DNA of 64,000 nucleotides from Sphagnum compactum (taxonomy: Eukaryota > Bryophyta > Sphagnopsida > Sphagnales). Below, piece after piece: positions 1-12,230 of this stretch. Within the stretch, counting starts at the first letter, position 1. Each line of letters begins with the position of its first letter. Where the stretch lies: NCBI GenBank assembly GCA_965153455.1, contig OZ234493.1, forward strand, positions 35,702,213-35,766,212, read 5' to 3'. The position numbers were made by a program, and so were the translations under genes. The notes beneath the pieces were generated by a model, which was given only the letters and a program-made list of their open reading frames with translations, searched no databases and was not told the DNA's origin.

Positions 1-1
1 T

Positions 2-170
2 GTTACTTTTGTGGGGTTGTTGAATGCATGCGCTAGAGATGTGCTTGAAGAAGGTAGGTTTGCCCACGAGCAGATCATTGAAACTGGATGGGATTCATTC
101 ATGTGATCTTTCGCAGATGTGTTAGTGAGTAGTATATGCATCATCAAGCATTCCAACAGTGCTTACTGCA
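2..170 (+). pseudogene. Pentatricopeptide-repeat (PPR) protein fragment, cut by the window edge
   Basis: From base 2 one frame reads VTFVGLLNACARDVLEEG, then FAHEQIIETGWDSFM and a TGA at 104-106. The order 'VTFVGLLNAC..LEEGR.AHEQII..G' is typical of plant PLS-class PPR repeats, which normally continue with a phrase like 'D.FV.SSL.DMYAKCG'. After the stop, another frame (about 132-155) reads DVLVSS, which would be that continuation, so the copy is frameshifted. No further repeats follow downstream. PPR proteins bind organellar RNA, but this piece is too short and broken to act. The left part may lie outside the window. Identification as PPR is fairly sure; calling it dead rests on the stop and frame change. 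Confidence 0.6.
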
Positions 171-1124
171 GATGATCATGAACACACACTTGCTAGATGA
201 CAAACAACTTCTAGCATTTTTGTGAACCCTAAAATCTGTTCAGTGATCCATCCTCGTTCTGTTTCACTATTTGATGGAGGTGGCTAGCTTTGCAGTTCTT
301 TATCTAATTTTACTTGCAAGTCTTTACAATTGTTGCAAGCAGAGAATTTGTTGGGTGTCTTTTTTTGTTTTATTTTGTTTACTGTTTCTTGGTCTTTGTT
401 CTCTGTTTTGTCTTTCTTCTTTGGAATTCTCTGTGGCTGGTTGAAGAAGTGTTAACCTCGATTTGCATTGACCTCACATTCGTGCCTTTTCATTGTGTCT
501 CATCCTGTTCTCTTACATGCTATGGTTATTTTTTAGGTACAAGCCAAGCTTATTCTCAAGTATATCATTCCTGTCTTTCTGACTTGGAATAATAGATCTT
601 TATTGCAATATGGCAAGAAAATATCCATTTTTAAAAAACTTGTGAGTACAACAGACTATTATAGTTGGTTGACTATATCAATTTCAGGTTATAATCCATT
701 ATTCACTAAATTGAGATTGCTTCTAAGGTTTAAGTGATAATCCAAGGTTTGTGGAGGGTGTAATGGATATAGCAGGGAAAAGGTGCTTTAGTCTGGGCTT
801 GGTGGCAAGATTTGAGCCTGCAATATGGGATCAAGGTGCTTGGATGTATTAAGTGGTCAAGTTCTGTACTTGGAAGCACATGCATTTGGCATTTCTGCCA
901 CATGCATTGGTTGCTACTTTAATGGTGCAGGTTATTTTCTCCCTTTCTACTTGTTCCCAACTTTGCGCCTTGAGCTACTTAAATCAAAGTCCTATGTGTA
1001 CAATATCTCTATTTGTGAACAATCCTTATATGGACCTAGATCAAGATTGCAATGCACACTGCTATAATTCAACTGGGAAAGACTTTTTTATTGTTTTCAT
1101 CTGCATGTTTACATTTTGGATGTT
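171..1124. other. No recognised gene between the PPR and POLD2 fragments
   Basis: Short ORFs of 80-91 codons around 825-1128 match nothing I recognise. They do not align with the POLD2 region expected upstream of the relic at 1125. AT-rich, with no clear repeat. Confidence 0.5.
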
Positions 1125-2060
1125 GTGAGAGCAGATGAGGACAAATTTGTCATGCTTGTATCAGGGTCAAAAATTGGAGGAAAATCTACAAATCTTCTTG
1201 AATTGCAACTGCTTCTGGATCACTTGACTGGTCATCTTGGTGAAGAAGAGGTTTGATCTATGCCCCAAATCAGTTTCTTGAGTTCATTGAAATCACAATT
1301 CTTGAAGGTAGGACCATACATTGTAGCTTTAATTTGGCAATGGTGGATTGGCATATCTGCACCTCTTCTAAGTTTTGCCATGTATCAAACACATGGTCAT
1401 CATATATATATTACATGGGGTAGCCTGATAAGGGTTTTACTTTTATCACAGCAGTAAGTAGGGATGGGTGTTAGACGCTGGTCCACATGCAGCAGCTCGT
1501 GCGACAGGCTTCGCTCCAATCCATTGGTGCTATGGTAGGAATTGGCATATCAGCCAATGAAAAGTGTCATATACATTGGTATACAGTGGATATGGATGGG
1601 TTGTAGTGGAATCTTCAAAGGCATAACATGATTGTGGATTTGCTTGATAACTGTGAAAGATTGACCAGGATCCAAAGATGGATGGTGATTACAGGAGTAG
1701 ACTTTGAGTTGTCAGGTTATGATGTTGTCATTGCTAGAGGTTTTGTCAACTTGCAAACAAACTTGTTGAATGGCCAAGTGCGTTGAGAAACTATCTTTTT
1801 CTGCATCTTTTGTTTGGTTGCCTTTTTCTCATGGATTATCCTTCTCCAATCCCGTTGATGTAATCTCCTTCTTGTCCCTCATGATCTTTTTTGTTCTATC
1901 TAAACTTGTGATGTCATATAAAATCACCTTGCTTCAAAGAGCAAGAAGACTAATGCATTGGTTTTGTGGACGACAGCCATTGTCAGCAGAGGAACAGGCC
2001 AAGCTTGTGGAATCTATCAAAAGAACTTGATTTAGCACTAACTCAAGCTGTTGTGTTACA
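1125..2060 (+). pseudogene. POLD2: DNA polymerase delta small subunit (POLD2) relic with retained introns
   Basis: Three pieces follow the order of the POLD2 phosphoesterase/OB subunit. Piece 1 (about 1131-1250) reads ADEDKFVMLVSGSKIGG and then LLELQLLLDHLTGHLGEEE, ending at a GT donor (1251). Piece 2 (about 1718-1777) reads YDVVIARGFVNLQTNLLNGQ, resembling the family 'VRVVIAGNSV...LLNGQ' block, and ends at a GT donor (1778). Piece 3 starts after an AG at 1976 with PLSAEEQAKLVESIK. One extra A in the run at 2019-2022 shifts the frame to a stop (2028-2030); ignoring it, the text continues ELDLALTQA as in the family. The conserved 'PVDIMPG' and 'LGTSGQN' blocks are not found downstream. Retained intron-like gaps argue for a DNA-level duplicate rather than a retrocopy. 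Identity fairly confident; non-function likely. Confidence 0.6.
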
Positions 2061-3940
2061 TTCAAATTGCTATATGGAGAATTTTTCTGCAATTTCATAA
2101 ATTAAAGGTTAGTGAAAAAGTCTTCATGCCACAAAGAGATGATGGTTAGACTTTGATTTTGAAGCCAGATGAAAAGTTTCACGTTCAAATTTGTGAGAGA
2201 GCCCTAACAATCATATCTACTGTTTGGGATTCTCTTGTGATTAGGTGCAACATCTAGATTATTTTTCAACTTAAATTGTTGGTGCACAAAATGTTCACAA
2301 CATATAAACATGGGCAGTAAAAGTCATGGGGAGAAGGTCTCTAAGACCCTTGCATGGCACCTTTTTTCCCTAAGCCTGTAATGTCACATTTTTCTATTAT
2401 AGAATTGTCATTGAAGCAAAAGGCTCAAAGTTCCTCCAAAGCATATGTGAAGGTATAGGCACAAGCTGGAGTCTACAGCGCCTTGTGTATCTTTGCTATC
2501 TATTTATTCATGATAAGAGGGAATTTGATGGTGTGTCGACATATAGGTCTGTTTAAATGTCAAAACATACTTTTGAGTTTTTTCTTCAGAGTTCTCATAG
2601 GCCTAATGTATTACTTACTTGCATGCAATCTCTAAACAATGTGCGTTGCTTGGAGGTAGATTTTGACTCCCAAATTTCACTGTAAAGTAGAAACGTCCAA
2701 GGATCTTCCTTGATGGGGGAATGTGCCACTATATCATCCTCGTGAAGGATTCAACATCAGAAAGTGTTTTTCTTTCTGACCAGTTTTGTACAAGATGTCA
2801 CATGACTCCAAAGAAAGTGTTTGCAGGGTTGAGAGTTATTGCTAGGCAGCACTATCATACATTGGGTAGGATATGGTCACCTATCATATAACTTCCAGCT
2901 CTGGGCACATGATTATCTAAACAATAAACAGTCACCTTGTTTATCATTTGTTGTCGAAAACAAGCTCAAGATTTGCATTTGTTAATTTGCTCATTAGTAC
3001 AATTAAAGTTTGCCGAATTGTTAGAGCCTTCACACTTCCCTTGCATCCTTGCAGGTATGCCTAATAACTCAATGTTGCCACATAGCTTGAACACTAAACT
3101 AAAAGTCATTAGCACAATGAAAGTTTGCCAAATTGCTTTAGCCTTCACACTTCTCTTACATAAGATTTATTCATTATTTTCAATTGATTAGCATTTAAGC
3201 TTTTTACGAGATAACAAGATAATTTTCATAAAGATCCAGGCAACCTTGCAGGTATGCTTAACAAGTCAATGTTGCCACATAGCTTGAACACGAAACTAGA
3301 ACTATAGGCATCATAATATAGGGGACAAAAAAATATAACAATGTCAACAATATTTTCACACATGGTACTTTGCCACCTCAAACCATCCGGCCTAAAAAAT
3401 AAGGGCCAAATTAACAACATTGAGAGATCAAAAAAAAATCGCAAGTAGGGACTAGTTGTTAGGTCTCATTTTATCTTGACTATTATTAGTCATTGAACAA
3501 AATGATTAGTTGATAATGACCTTGATGATTGATATACAAAACCTATTGGTTATTACTTTATTAATACATACCGTACCTATGACTGATGTTTGGCACAAAA
3601 TAATTTACAATAGGTTTAGCTGAAAAATATTTTGTTGTTGAAATTTGTTGAAAATTGATGCCCATTGAGCTACTATTACAAATACAAGGTGTACTTTGCA
3701 TGCCTATTCCTCATATGTTAACATTTGAAACTACTGACCTCATTTGTAAAATAAAAATAGATTAATATTCAACAAAGAAATGTCAAATATTAGTAGTAAG
3801 TATTGTATTTAGTTCCCATGGAACTCTAGTCTAATTCAAACATCTTGAATTTCAAAGTACTAATTATGAAAAAAATTATGTTTTACTAAAGGATTCTCAT
3901 GTGGTATAATGTTTTTTTTAATGTGGTTTGTGTTGTGAAG
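2061..3940. other. Gene-free stretch with a small diverged repeat cluster
   Basis: No coding region is recognised. Two short elements are duplicated: about 2993-3050 resembles about 3109-3158, and about 3047-3100 resembles about 3243-3298 (both of the latter contain TTGCCACATAGCTTGAACAC). No further POLD2 or kinase exons were found here on either strand. Confidence 0.5.
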
Positions 3941-3943
3941 TTC

Positions 3944-5033
3944 CTAATGCCACCTAAAGAACATAGAGTTATTGATAATGATGGTGTCTATGCTGCTGTA
4001 GGACGCCAGATACGGTAACGTCAGGTTCAGAGATTGTCCTCGTGGCCACGACTCTGCGCTTTGCATCACTAGCTCCGGTACCATATCCCCCGGACTCGAT
4101 ACATTCACTGGAGTCGTCGTGTTGATCGCGAAGCTCGAGATTGGATTCACTTGCTGTATATCGTTTTGCCACTCACGATCATACTTATCATACGGGTACC
4201 TGCAATATATATATACAACTTTGTGAGGTTTCATGTTGGTGCTAATTAAGGGTCTCTTTCCGTTAGGCTGTTCTCATGATCACGCTTACACACACTGTGC
4301 TGCGAGCGATCACAGCGACCTCATGGAAACTTGAGATTAAGCTGCCTACATAGGACCTAATTTCTTCTTGCGCTGACCAGTCGCTTTCCATTGTAGAGTT
4401 GCAAGAGCATTGAAAAAAATATGTTTTGAATCGTGTTAGGAACTCAGGGAACACATATAATTCCCATGAGAAAAGGACAGATGTCCCTGTTATATATAGT
4501 GATTCTTTTAACTCTTGCAATTGACCAATGCTTCACCAGTAGAGTTGTGAGATGACATAGTAGAACACAGCTAGCTAGCTGAAAAAACATAATGAAAAGC
4601 TGTTGTGATCACAGCGGTCTAATGGAAAGAAAGCTGACCTTTGAAGTATTTCACTCGCACTCGCTTTTTGGGTTAAACAGGTTGACTAGGCTAATGAGTG
4701 AGAGAATGCTTAGTAGTACTGAGTAGTGTTACACAGTGAGACAATGCTGCTTCAAGACCAGCTCTCGGCGCTGTTTCAAGGAGATTGCGAGGAGTTTTTC
4801 TAGCTAGATGTACCTCATGATAGGTGTGGAGCCGCTGAAATTGGCATGATAAAGATTGAACAAGTAGGAGCCTTGTTGCACAATCCTATACATGTTGGCG
4901 GTGTCAAGAGGCCTCAACTCTAGAGAAGATATGAAAGGGTCGCCAGTATTTCGCGCAAGACAAACATAAATAGTGTCTTTGGTGGCGGACAAGTAGCCCT
5001 CATAGTATTGTACATTATTCTCTGCGAAGCCTG
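3944..5033 (-). pseudogene. Malectin-like receptor kinase fragment (two exons, kinase missing)
   Basis: Exon 1 (minus, about 5032 down to 4807) follows an AG acceptor and reads FAENNVQYYEGYLSATKD, then PFISSLELRPLDTANMYRIV, and ends ...IMR at a GT. Exon 2 starts after an AG near 4199 and reads YPYDKYDREWQNDIQQV, then ...VPELVMQSAESWP, running open to a stop at 3944-3946. 'PFISaLELRpL...mY' followed by 'iRYPDDpyDRiW' and 'VmqtA' is the signature of malectin-like ectodomains of plant LRR/CrRLK-type receptor kinases. The exon junction falls inside the RYP motif, and both splice sites are canonical. No LRR, transmembrane segment or kinase domain was found downstream (below 3944), and no signal-peptide exon was identified upstream. 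It is probably a truncated copy; a secreted malectin-only protein is a less likely alternative. Confidence 0.6.
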
Positions 5034-5084
5034 TAAAATCAATTTGGCCAACTGAAAATTATTAAAATACATACATAATTTATA

Positions 5085-5910
5085 TGTCACAATCCTAGCC
5101 TTGGGCTTACGACCAAAGCAAGGGCATGGAAAGGTGCGGGCCAAAAGTGCAACTCGGGAGTCACATTCACACTCCCGAGAGTGTGATAGAATGTGAAGGA
5201 ATGAACTCACACACTCCCAAGTGGACTCCCACTTTGGGAGTTGGAGTTCCTATGAAGTCTTGAATTTTTAGAGAGCGATTTGAAAGGTCAAAATTCATTA
5301 GATTGCAGACTTCCTTATATCATTGGAAAGTTCTTAAGACTTAAATATTTTAAATGAGTTTGCATGATCCATTTGAACACTTACAACACAAGTTATGGCC
5401 GAAAGAAAGGTCACGAATCGATGTGTCAATTTGACTCCCGACCATTAAAAGTCAAGAATCGCCCTAAATGATGTGCGTGCAGGTGATGTGTCACATATTC
5501 TTGAAAAGCTCTTGACGAAAGCCACAACTTTGTTTCAAACCTCACTTTAATCAAAGGTCTGCACATGAAATTATGAGCTTCCAAAATGGCGGGAATCCCA
5601 GTTTCGAGAATTTCGAGACTTTCGACTTAGGAGTCTTGAAAAAAAAGACATTTGGGTGCAACCTTCGTGGCCAGTCATAGAAAATACTATAAGGGGGAAG
5701 GTGATGGCTTCCCCCAAGTCCAGGCTATGGTGAATTTTTTGAGTTCGTGTATGTTCATGACTCATAAATGCACTAGAAAATGTTCCAACTATACTAACCA
5801 ACTTGTTGTTTGATTTGTGCATATCCATATAAATAATTGACTCGCTTGCCATTCATTCTAGTCCCTATCCTAAAGCTCCAGCATGCCCCTATTACCCCCG
5901 AAGTGCTACA
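5085..5910 (+). repeat. LTR-like dispersed repeat, copy 1
   Basis: Begins TGTCACAATCCTAGCCTTGG and shares its first ~155 bases with 28405 onward. It also shares a segment near its end (about 5855-5910, CTAGTCCCTAT...CATGCCC..ACCCC.AAGTG) with about 28660-28720. The TG start and possible CA end at 5910 suggest a solo LTR of roughly 0.8 kb. No matching target duplication was seen, so the right boundary and class are uncertain. Confidence 0.45.
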
Positions 5911-5986
5911 AGCAAAAAAACGTACCCTAATTTCTTCTTCCACCGTTTTTATTTTGAAACTTACATTTGAAATCTTTCAAGGAGTT

Positions 5987-6003
5987 GGGGGGGGGGGGGG
6001 GGG
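5987..6003 (+). repeat. Homopolymer run of 17 G
   Basis: An uninterrupted 17-G tract in otherwise AT-rich DNA. It could form G-quadruplex structures, and its length may be inexact because of sequencing. Confidence 0.9.
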
Positions 6004-6461
6004 TGTCATTATACAATTTCAAAATTGCAGCAAATGTTTTACACTTTTGCACACATGTTTTTATCACAACAAAAAAATTGCATTAACTATTTTTCATGTT
6101 TAAAAATAAAAAATGACATGTAAAAACAAAACAAAATTAAAAAATCCATCAAAACTATTTTTTCGAGCTTTTCTTCTATGCTCTATTGTATCTTATTACA
6201 ATTCCCTTAGAAACTTTTCATGGAGAAGAAAAATTTGAATCTTCCTTCCAAAATCGAATTTAGATCTTTGATTGTCACTCTAATCTACCCTAATCAACCT
6301 ATAATACCTAATTAGCCCTTAATATATTTTAATCTCCCTTTACCATGGTTTTTTTTTAAAAATTGTCAAATAATTGGATTGGCCCTCATCTAGAAGAAGA
6401 ATAAATCAAATTGTGTTAGGCCAAGACAAGAAAATATAATTTTTTTGGAATCTTGCTTTGC

Positions 6462-6752
6462 TTTTGTGAACTTCACGAATTCATTGTCTAAAAATGACGA
6501 CTTCTAATTTTTTATTAAAAAAATATGGCAACCTTTGTGCATTTTTTCCAAATAAACCTTTTGTGAACTTCAAGAATTCATTGTCTAAAAATGACGACTT
6601 CTAATTTTTTATAAAAAAAATATGGCAACCTTTGTGCATTTTTTCCAAATAAACCTTTTGTGAACTTCAAGAATTCATTGTCTAAAAATGACGACTTCTA
6701 ATTTTTTATAAAAAAAATATGGCAACCTTTGTGCATTTTTTCCAAATAAACC
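6462..6752 (+). repeat. 97-bp tandem repeat, three copies
   Basis: Units start at 6462, 6559 and 6656, and a broken fourth start is visible at 6753. Each opens with (T)TTTGTGAACTTCA.GAATTC and closes with CCAAATAAACC. The copies are almost identical, differing at a few bases (CAC/CAA, and TATT/TATA before the A run), so the array is young. Confidence 0.92.
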
Positions 6753-8300
6753 GTTTGTACACTTCACAAGGGGTTTCTTCTTTCACAATGGTGTGACATT
6801 TCCTCCAAAAAAATAACATTACAATATTAGTTTTATAGGGAGTGGTGGGCATCCAAAGTGGTTTTGTTTTGGGCCCCATCACAAAATACTAATTTGAACA
6901 CTAAACATGCCCAAAATGGAGTAATGTAAAATTTCACTTTTCCCATGTTTATAACTTGTGACATTTGAGCTTTGAGCAAACCTTATCAGATAAATTGTGC
7001 TAGTGTTGAGTGCATGCTTTCATGTATATCAAGGTAGGGTAGATAAGTTAGTGGATGAACATTTAAGTTCTCTAAAAGTGTTATCCACTCTTTCATCACC
7101 CAAGGGTTTAGGTAGCCCTTCATTAGGAGCCCCAATAATTGTTTATAGACTTTCATTGGGGTTTAAAACTAGCAAGATAAAACCTTTCAAAGTAGAGGGG
7201 GTTGAAAAAATATGAAACCTTTTGTGAACACATATTCTTTCATGTGTAACTAAAACACATTTTATAATTGGATATGACAAATTCATACACAAACAATATC
7301 CTTGGACTATTACCAAACAATGTGGACTTTATTCCAAACAATTCCATATAACAAAAACACTTGTGGATAGGCACAATTTGCCCTTGAAGAAGTGATAACT
7401 ATGACAAGTAATTACCCATTACCAAACAAAAAGAGGCAAATGAACAAGAAAAATGTTTTAGCATAAGCGTTTTGAAGGTTATTGACAAACATCAAAACAA
7501 GATCTTTGAATGAAAGGTTTTAAAACCCCAACCACAAGTTTTAGGAGGTGATTGTTTGATTTTAAAATGTCATTGAACAATTACCAGTTGAGGGGTGTTT
7601 GCTCAAGTCATCTTTTGAATTGTGTAGGTGTTCATTCACTCGTGAGTGAATGTTCGGCAATGGGTGGTAAAACTCTAGATGCAATGATTTACATGTGGCA
7701 TTTTTAATGGGCATATGGAATGATACAAAAGAGTAAAGGGCCTTTAACAATGATTAGGTATGGGGATGAATTGTTTGACTTGTAAAGTCACTTTATTCCT
7801 TTGTTTATCATCAAACTATATGGTGCATATTGAAAGTCCCAAATTATCCAAATTTTAATATTTTAATTGTGATCCAAGCCTTTTGTTCATTTATGCTAAT
7901 CATGGACATATTGATGCAAGATATCTGACATAATAAACACTCAACTTATATGGATACCATATTTGTGTCAACATCTTAAAAGCACATATGCACATGTTAA
8001 AACACAAAATATGACAAAAAACACATGAACATTCAAATCCACATTTTATGTATATCATACTTCCTTGGATGACAATTATGCAAGGGAATGCACAATATCA
8101 AATGTTGTACTCCATAAGCAATTTGGAATCACAAACACAAAGGACTACAACAAAAATTTGAATTTACGTATATGCAAAACTTAGACCAGACTAGTTGGGA
8201 TGCCTGTGGTTTTCACACGTGTCAGATGGTAAAGAATTAGGTGAATTTGCATATGTGCAAAAACTAAGCCAAACTTGGTAGTTTGGATGCCCATGGAAAA
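6753..8300. other. AT-rich sequence, no gene recognised
   Basis: Only short unconserved ORFs (up to 72 codons) on either strand. No mobile-element motif was recognised. Confidence 0.5.
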
Positions 8301-10017
8301 ACCCAAAGAACTGCCACCAGTTGGCCTCAAGGTACAAGTGCAAATTGTGGAAATTCTCACCTTTTGCAGTTTGTTATCTGCAGTTCCTTTGACATGAGTG
8401 CAGAGGCTCTGTACCCAACCTTCAAACCTGTAAAAGAGAGGTCAAGGAGGAAAGCAACAGTCAATATGATATTGGAATCTCTGAGACAGCTTCCAGCACA
8501 GAGGACAATTCATCATGAAGAGAACAAGAAATGATAGAAATGTATGCAACAAGGTGGGACTTTGTTAAACACAGCAACCAAAAGAAATGCATGAGATGAA
8601 CTTCTTCCGACAATGATTGACAATCCATATACCACTATCAGTCTCATAATGCTGAGGAATTGAGCATTGTGAAACCGAAAAATGATTTCAATAGTAAAAA
8701 TGACCAATAGTTCACATACTGCTTTTTTGACTGAAGCAAATTGGGAAAGACACCCTAACACTTGTTCAACTGAACATTCCCTGGATGAGCTCCTTCCTGC
8801 AAGCTTGATAAGGACCTGGCCTCAAAAAATGAAAATAAAACAGCAATAACACAGATCTATAAACAGATGCAAAAAAAGAAGCTCCATGAAAAAAAACACT
8901 CCTTGACAGAACAAAACTCCTGAACAAGTGCTAAATCAGTGCCCCCACATACATTGTTAATTTTTACATGTAGCAGAAGAACTACTACACAACAATTCCA
9001 TAGAAAGAACACAGGCCTTGAAGATTTGTCAGCATGGAAGCTTGGAGTGCATCTCACGATCACCACCTTGAGGACTGCACACAATCCAGTCCAGAACATC
9101 CACAGCACACTTTCTCCTGTGATAACATTGTTGGTACAGAAATCTGTACAGAGAAGACTGGAGAAATCAGCAGGATTCACTGTTAGAGCTTGCAAATCTG
9201 TCCATTGCATCCACATAAAAGGTCAATTCAGTGAATTTCAAAATTGTGCAACACAATCAGGAAAATGCACACAAACCACACATGCTACACACCATGAGAG
9301 CGTGCAAAGAATGGTCTTAAGAGAGAAGTCAGAGTAGGTTTGCCATTGAGAGATCCCAAAAAGGAATGCAAGCACCTTGAAGCTATTCTGCAACAGTTAT
9401 TAGTCCGTTTGTTCTTGGTCTCAGAGTTACCTTGACGAAAGTGCAGTCCACAAGGGTCACCAATGGTTTTAGATAGTTGCCCCAAAGATATAGTTGTGAC
9501 AACAGACTCCATATCTAGAACCTAATTCAGATCTGTCAATTAAGTGCCAACTCAAACTATTCTTGTGTTCACAACTTTCTGCAATTCATCCTTTGCATGA
9601 AAGTCTTTTCTTGCATCCTGCCCATCTTTGATGACTGGTAACCCAGCTGGAGCCAACTGACTAGAATATCCCAGGAGTGACCTATGCTTTCACAAAATCC
9701 ACTGCAGAAGGAGAGCACTCCAGGCAAGGTTTGAAGACAAAGATGGTTTATATGGGGTCATTTATAATCCAGATTGTTGTCTGATATTGGCAACAATAAT
9801 AGGGCTCTCTCATCATGTCCTGGGAACTAAATAGTTTAGGGTCACATCAGGGCCCAATCTGAAATAATTCAGAATTTAAGTTTATCCTCAGTAAGCAATT
9901 AACAATTCAAAATGAAGCACAACTTATTTTGGCTGCAACTGTATCACACTGATCCTTACTTCAGACCTTCAGTCTCTTGTCCATTTATGTCCTTTCATGT
10001 ACTACTCCATACATGAA
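8301..10017. other. Downstream flank of the cis-prenyltransferase; possible 3' UTR, no CDS recognised
   Basis: Composition resembles the introns of the neighbouring gene more than the AT-rich repeats further left. The longest ORFs (132 codons at 8939-9337 on plus, 119 codons at 8857-9216 on minus) overlap each other and match no family I know. It may be a long or spliced 3' UTR of the gene ending at 10018, which is speculative. Confidence 0.35.
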
Positions 10018-12204
10018 CTACTTGTGCTTACCAAAACGTCTGTTGCGCTTTTGGTATTCCAACAATGCATCTTTCAACTGGGCCTCCCCAAAGTCTGGCC
10101 ACAAAGAATCAACAAACAAGAACTCCGAGTAGGCAGTCTCCCAAAGCATGAAGTTACTAATGCGTTGTTCCCCACTAGTTCGAATCAAAAGGTCAGGATT
10201 GCGACCCTCCCCTACCCAGCTTGTCTTCAGTTCCTCATCAATGGCTGCCTCTGTCAAGTCCTCTGGACTCATCTCCCCATTCTGTACTCGGGCCATGAGT
10301 CGTTGACAGGCACCAACTATGTCTTGGCGCCCACTGTAGCTCACTGCTATGCTCAGCTTGAGGCCTGTGTTGTGCTGTGTGGCCTCTTCTAAGGTCGCTA
10401 TCATTTTCCTGAGTGATGCGGGTAGCATTGAAAGGTCACCCACACAACGAACTTGAATGTTCTCACTGATTCAACCACAAGACATGAATCCACAGTTTTA
10501 GTTCCAGTGCTGCTCCTAGACTTTTGTGTTCTAGCCTATCAAGTTGAACACTGTGCAAGTCATGGAGAGTCACCTCACTAATTAGTTTACAGCTTCTATG
10601 GTTATCAGGTCTATGAATTGCCAATATACTCTAAAACTTGTCACATTTTACTCACACCAGGTATACAAAGGTGAAGTTCAAAGCCAGTGAGAAAAACTAA
10701 TTATTGACAACATAAGCAGTGTGATTACTATCATGTGGATGCCATGCGAAAAAGAACACACTTGTTTGCTGTTTCAGAAAAACGGCACAGTTTCAGGGTT
10801 ACAAAATTCTCAAGAGGTAAGAAAAATTTAGGCTTAGCTCATGTGACTCATATTATGGAATCTAGAGTCTTCAAAAGATAAGCAACAAACTCTGCAGATA
10901 ATAGAACACCATGCTTGCACACACATGTTGCTGCAGGCTGCCTGAGAAGCTATGGAATATTTTCATCTAGGGTTCTCATGGCATACAATGCTAGTCAGTA
11001 TACTTAAGAGCTACTGAGTGCATGGTACTCTTGAGAGTTCAGTAACAAGGAAGTGTCAGATACACCAGCTTAATATCCAACAAGAATGGCACAGTTCCCA
11101 ACAACAGTTGCATCCACAGTAGCATCCTGCTGTGTACAGATACCATCGGTAGCAAAGAACACATCCAGGTATATTTAAGTTCTTCACCTAGTACGATCAG
11201 AGTGTGCAATGCACAGCACACCTTCACATGAAAATTGTGCTGAAACTGACTTTACTAATGGTGCCCATGGACTCTGAAGACATGCAGTGGCAACATTGAA
11301 ATTATTCTGGGAGTAGAAATGCAAACTCACTCAGGCATAGTGTTGAGCTGTTCTTGAAAAACCCTCTCAAACAACTCCATCAAGAAACCAACTTCCGTCT
11401 GCACCACCACAAACCCATTCCTGGTTACAATATCACATATTCGAGTTTTATAATTCACAAATCTTTGCAGGTTTATGAGCAGGTTACTACAAGATCAGTT
11501 TATGTGTGATGTTTGCACTTGGGACCCCTTTGATGCTCAGCCCTACATGTATGCGATACCTCAATAAAACTCCTGCACTTGAGATGAGTTTGACTCTGCA
11601 AAGGACAAAGAGCTCTATAGCACTTTGATTGTCTACAAGCTCATACATGTGTTGAGGTAAGTCTAGCACACTCTTAAGATATGCTTGCTGCAGCCCTGAA
11701 TCTCTTGCAAACTTCATGACTCAGTACCTTTGGGCGAAGCCAATTCTCTGTGGAGAAAGCAAACACGGTGAGCACTTCAATGCCCCATTTCTGTGATAGC
11801 TTCACCACTTCCTTCAGAGCCCGCACCCCAGCTTCATGGCCGACGCTTGCTGGCCACCCTTGCCTCTCTGCCCATCGTGAATTGCCATCCATAATTATTG
11901 CCACGTGCCTGGGCATCCGCGACGGGTCCAGCTCTGTCGGTAATTCCCGCATATCCACCGCATCACAACAAGCCAGTGCGTTGACTCCTGCCCAACCTAC
12001 CGAACGACACCGCCTTAGATTCGGGATCCGCGAAGGCAGACAGCAGACGCAGCAGGAAGCATTCACGTATTTCTGGTGGGATACGGACGAAGATGGCGCT
12101 ACGAAGAAACTCGAAAATTCGCGAGGCAGACAACACGGGAGCGGCGACAGAGAGCGAGAGGTGACGCCAGAGAGAAAGGATGAAACCGGCAAACCCGGAA
12201 GCAT
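10018..12204 (-). CDS. cis-Prenyltransferase (polyprenyl/dehydrodolichyl diphosphate synthase-like), probably organelle-targeted
   Basis: Three exons join in frame: 12204-11728, 11398-11331 and 10465-10018 (introns 329 and 865 bp, GT..AG), giving 330 aa. The enzyme family adds isopentenyl diphosphate units in cis to an allylic primer. Residues 99-111 carry the active-site block RHVAIIMDGNSRW with the catalytic Asp at 106. 'FAFSTENWLRPK' (148-159) is the second conserved block, and residues 271-296 carry NPDLLIRTSGEQRISNF...W..AYSE, the diphosphate-binding region. The C-terminus FGKHK is near the usual family end. The first ~95 residues are Ser/Cys-rich with few acids, like a transit peptide, fitting the plastid-type plant enzymes. 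The start is the first in-frame ATG after an upstream stop near 12370. MDGN-S-RW has Ser where many homologues have R or G. Product chain length cannot be read from the sequence. Confidence 0.9.
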
Positions 12205-12230
12205 CAATGGAATTTGCAGACACTTGAGAT

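Noticed and set aside
8857-9337. Overlapping ORFs of 119 (-) and 132 (+) codons
   Set aside because: No family motif on either strand, each excludes the other, and the region looks like UTR or intergenic DNA.
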